Shown here: in pieces, positions 62,260-64,000 of the stretch
Layout of the letters: every line of letters starts with the position of its first letter
Numbering within the stretch: the first letter of the stretch is position 1
Origin: Phorcus lineatus
Lineage: Eukaryota; Mollusca; Gastropoda; Trochida; Trochidae
NCBI GenBank assembly: GCA_921293015.1
Contig: OV121082.1
Location: 52,038,971-52,102,970 of the forward strand
Reading direction: 5' to 3'
DNA length: 64,000 nucleotides
Notes under the pieces: generated by a model
Databases searched by the model: none
What the model saw: only the letters and a program-made list of their open reading frames with translations
Told to the model about the DNA's origin: nothing
Position numbers and translations under genes: made by a program

Positions 62260-64000
62260 TCAGACGTTAATTGACACCTTTTACATTGAAATAGATCAAC
62301 AATTTACACAGAATTGTTTTTCACGAATAGTCATTCAAATTGTAATAAATTGAATACCAAGTATCCATCAGTACATATTTTTTCTAAGTCATGTGATCAT
62401 TAAATGTTGCTTATCGACTTTCGACAATTAATATTTGACTCATAGAGTCATGAAATCAATAGGTCCACAGAGACTTGAATGACGGTTATATTTAAACAAT
62501 AATAAAGACAGACAGACAGATCGACGGAGTTACGAAGCTGATTGATGCTAAGCAATGTTTTATGGAGTGTCGAGCGCCATTCAAAACTGTGCGAAAGGGA
62601 TATTGATTATTTCTAATTATCTGAACAAGAACTTTTTAAAGTGTTTATTTAGTGTTTCTTGAGAAGTGACATTTGTGTGACATTTAAAGAGATGGTATTG
62701 GCTTGTATCACTAAGTTGTGTTCAATTATCATATAATAAATTAATTTCAAGACGTATGTACAAAATGTTAAGTGATATTACCCACAACATTTTATTATAT
62801 TGGAATATGAAAACTTGTTTTTGCCTGGGCCAAATATTAATCTTTCTCCATATATGTTTAGTTAAATTGTTTAAACAATCACACCAATTGTTTACTTCAG
62901 TTGACAACTCCGAAATAAAAAGAAATTTTCTATTTGGTACAAAAGATGCGTACATGAGTTCTTCCTTTGGAACAAGCTCAAGCCCAAAGATATATGTCAT
63001 CAATAGCATTAGGCAAATGTTATGGTAAAGGACATTCTGTCAGTGCCAATTTGGAGCCAACGTGGAACACATGTGACTGGAATTCATTTGAATCTCATTA
63101 ACGTTTTAAGTGAATCCTTGATTTTCTTTAACATGAACGTCTGATTTAATTCTGATAATACCCTAGTGTTTCTTAAGTATGTAACATACGAATAGTGCCT
63201 GTTACAAGTGGTTAATGTCATATTAATGATCTCTTCATTATTTTCTTAGAACAGGATTTCAGCTGCAAATGTTTGTTGTTTAGTAGCTAAGCATATTGGG
63301 AATTTCATTACATGAGATATTATCTGGTAATTAATTTAAAGTAAAATGTTGCGTTGTAATTACTCGCAGCAGTGTATTTTGTTTGGGATATAAAAAAACT
63401 TTTATTTGCTAGGGATAAATGTTAATTTATAGCAATTTTTATTCGTTTGACAACGCCGAAATAGAAAAACAACTTATATTTGGTAGAAGTGATAAGTATG
63501 AGATCCTCCTTCTGAACAAGCCCATGTCCTTAGCAGCAGCATTCTAGGCAATTGGTAATTGCCTATCCCAAGCAATTGATATCCTCATCGTTTCCTTAGA
63601 ACCAGCTTCAATTGTTTGTTTGCATTTTCGGAATACCTTGACATGATATCGGGTAGAATTGATAGGTGTCTTTTTCTGCTGATGTTAGGTTATTCTTATG
63701 AAATGATAATGATAATGGCTGGATTCACTGGCTGGAAATTATGTCATTATGTGCATGAAGGTCATATTCAAATATTCCAGGCCGATGTATCATCCCTCTG
63801 AATTTTGAAGATATGATTTGATTTCAGACCGACTTTTCAGAAATGACTAATGTTTATCAAGGAATACTTTTCTTCTGAATAAGTTATTGATTCCAATCTT
63901 CAGCATGAATCTGTTTAAGTATGCGTTGCTAAACATATGTGCAGGATGCTGGTGTCAAATGTTGACACATACCATCAATTCTCACTAACAGTGGTAATTC

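Larger units (their letters stand above)
54200..64000. repeat. Cluster III unit 2 (partner 47820-54060), continues past the window
   Basis: Second copy of cluster III, still matching unit 1 at the last base of the window. It carries later insertions: a LINE with nested SINE (about 56060-56890), an AT array (57107-57131) and two inverted-repeat elements (58398-58937 and 61642-62259). A further local duplication lies inside it: the segment around 62770-62850 recurs at about 63355-63430, so the motif GGGCCAAATATTAAT of 52880 has two counterparts here. Confidence 0.85.

Overview
This is nuclear DNA of an animal. The sequence is AT-rich and dominated by simple repeats, non-LTR retrotransposon tails, a tRNA-derived SINE family, Tc1-type DNA transposons and old segmental duplications. 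No intact protein-coding gene, rRNA or genuine tRNA gene could be recognised. The SINE tail, a tandem-repeat element built like the 'pearl' elements of bivalves, and the retrotransposon types point to a lophotrochozoan, most likely a mollusc. That assignment is an inference.

Layout. 0-17 kb (cluster I) is a set of diverged direct duplications: 3.9-4.9 kb matches 9.7-10.7 kb, and 6.3-9.5 kb matches 13.5-16.9 kb. A candidate solo LTR (12.4-13.3 kb), an (AG)n array and a SINE-like insertion lie within it. 17.8-18.7 kb is a broken 5'-truncated non-LTR retrotransposon ending in an (ATT)n tail. 19.2-20.4 kb holds broken reading frames that look like a decayed protein gene of unknown origin. 21.4-21.5 kb has three CRE-type TGACGTC motifs. 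23.9-32.8 kb (cluster II) is a diverged tandem pair with a third partial copy at 44.2-46.6 kb; inside it a roughly 100-bp module recurs at least eight times. 33.3-34.5 kb is an element with about six 170-bp tandem repeats and hairpin ends. 37.4-38.6 kb and 42.2-43.7 kb hold further ORF remnants. Between them, at 40.67-42.18 kb, is a complete-ended but dead Tc1-like transposon. 47.8-54.1 kb and 54.2-64.0 kb (cluster III) are a direct duplication. The second copy has gained a non-LTR retrotransposon split by a full-length SINE with a 12-bp target-site duplication, and two miniature inverted-repeat transposons.

The three duplication clusters show no clear frame conservation in the pairs I compared by eye, so they behave as non-coding DNA (intergenic or intronic). 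Because the copies differ in which transposons they carry, insertions can be ordered relative to the duplications. The most novel-looking items are the repeated modules in clusters I and II, the inverted-repeat element pair at 58.4 and 61.6 kb, the pearl-like element, and the unassigned ORF remnants that could derive from a large DNA virus or a captured gene.
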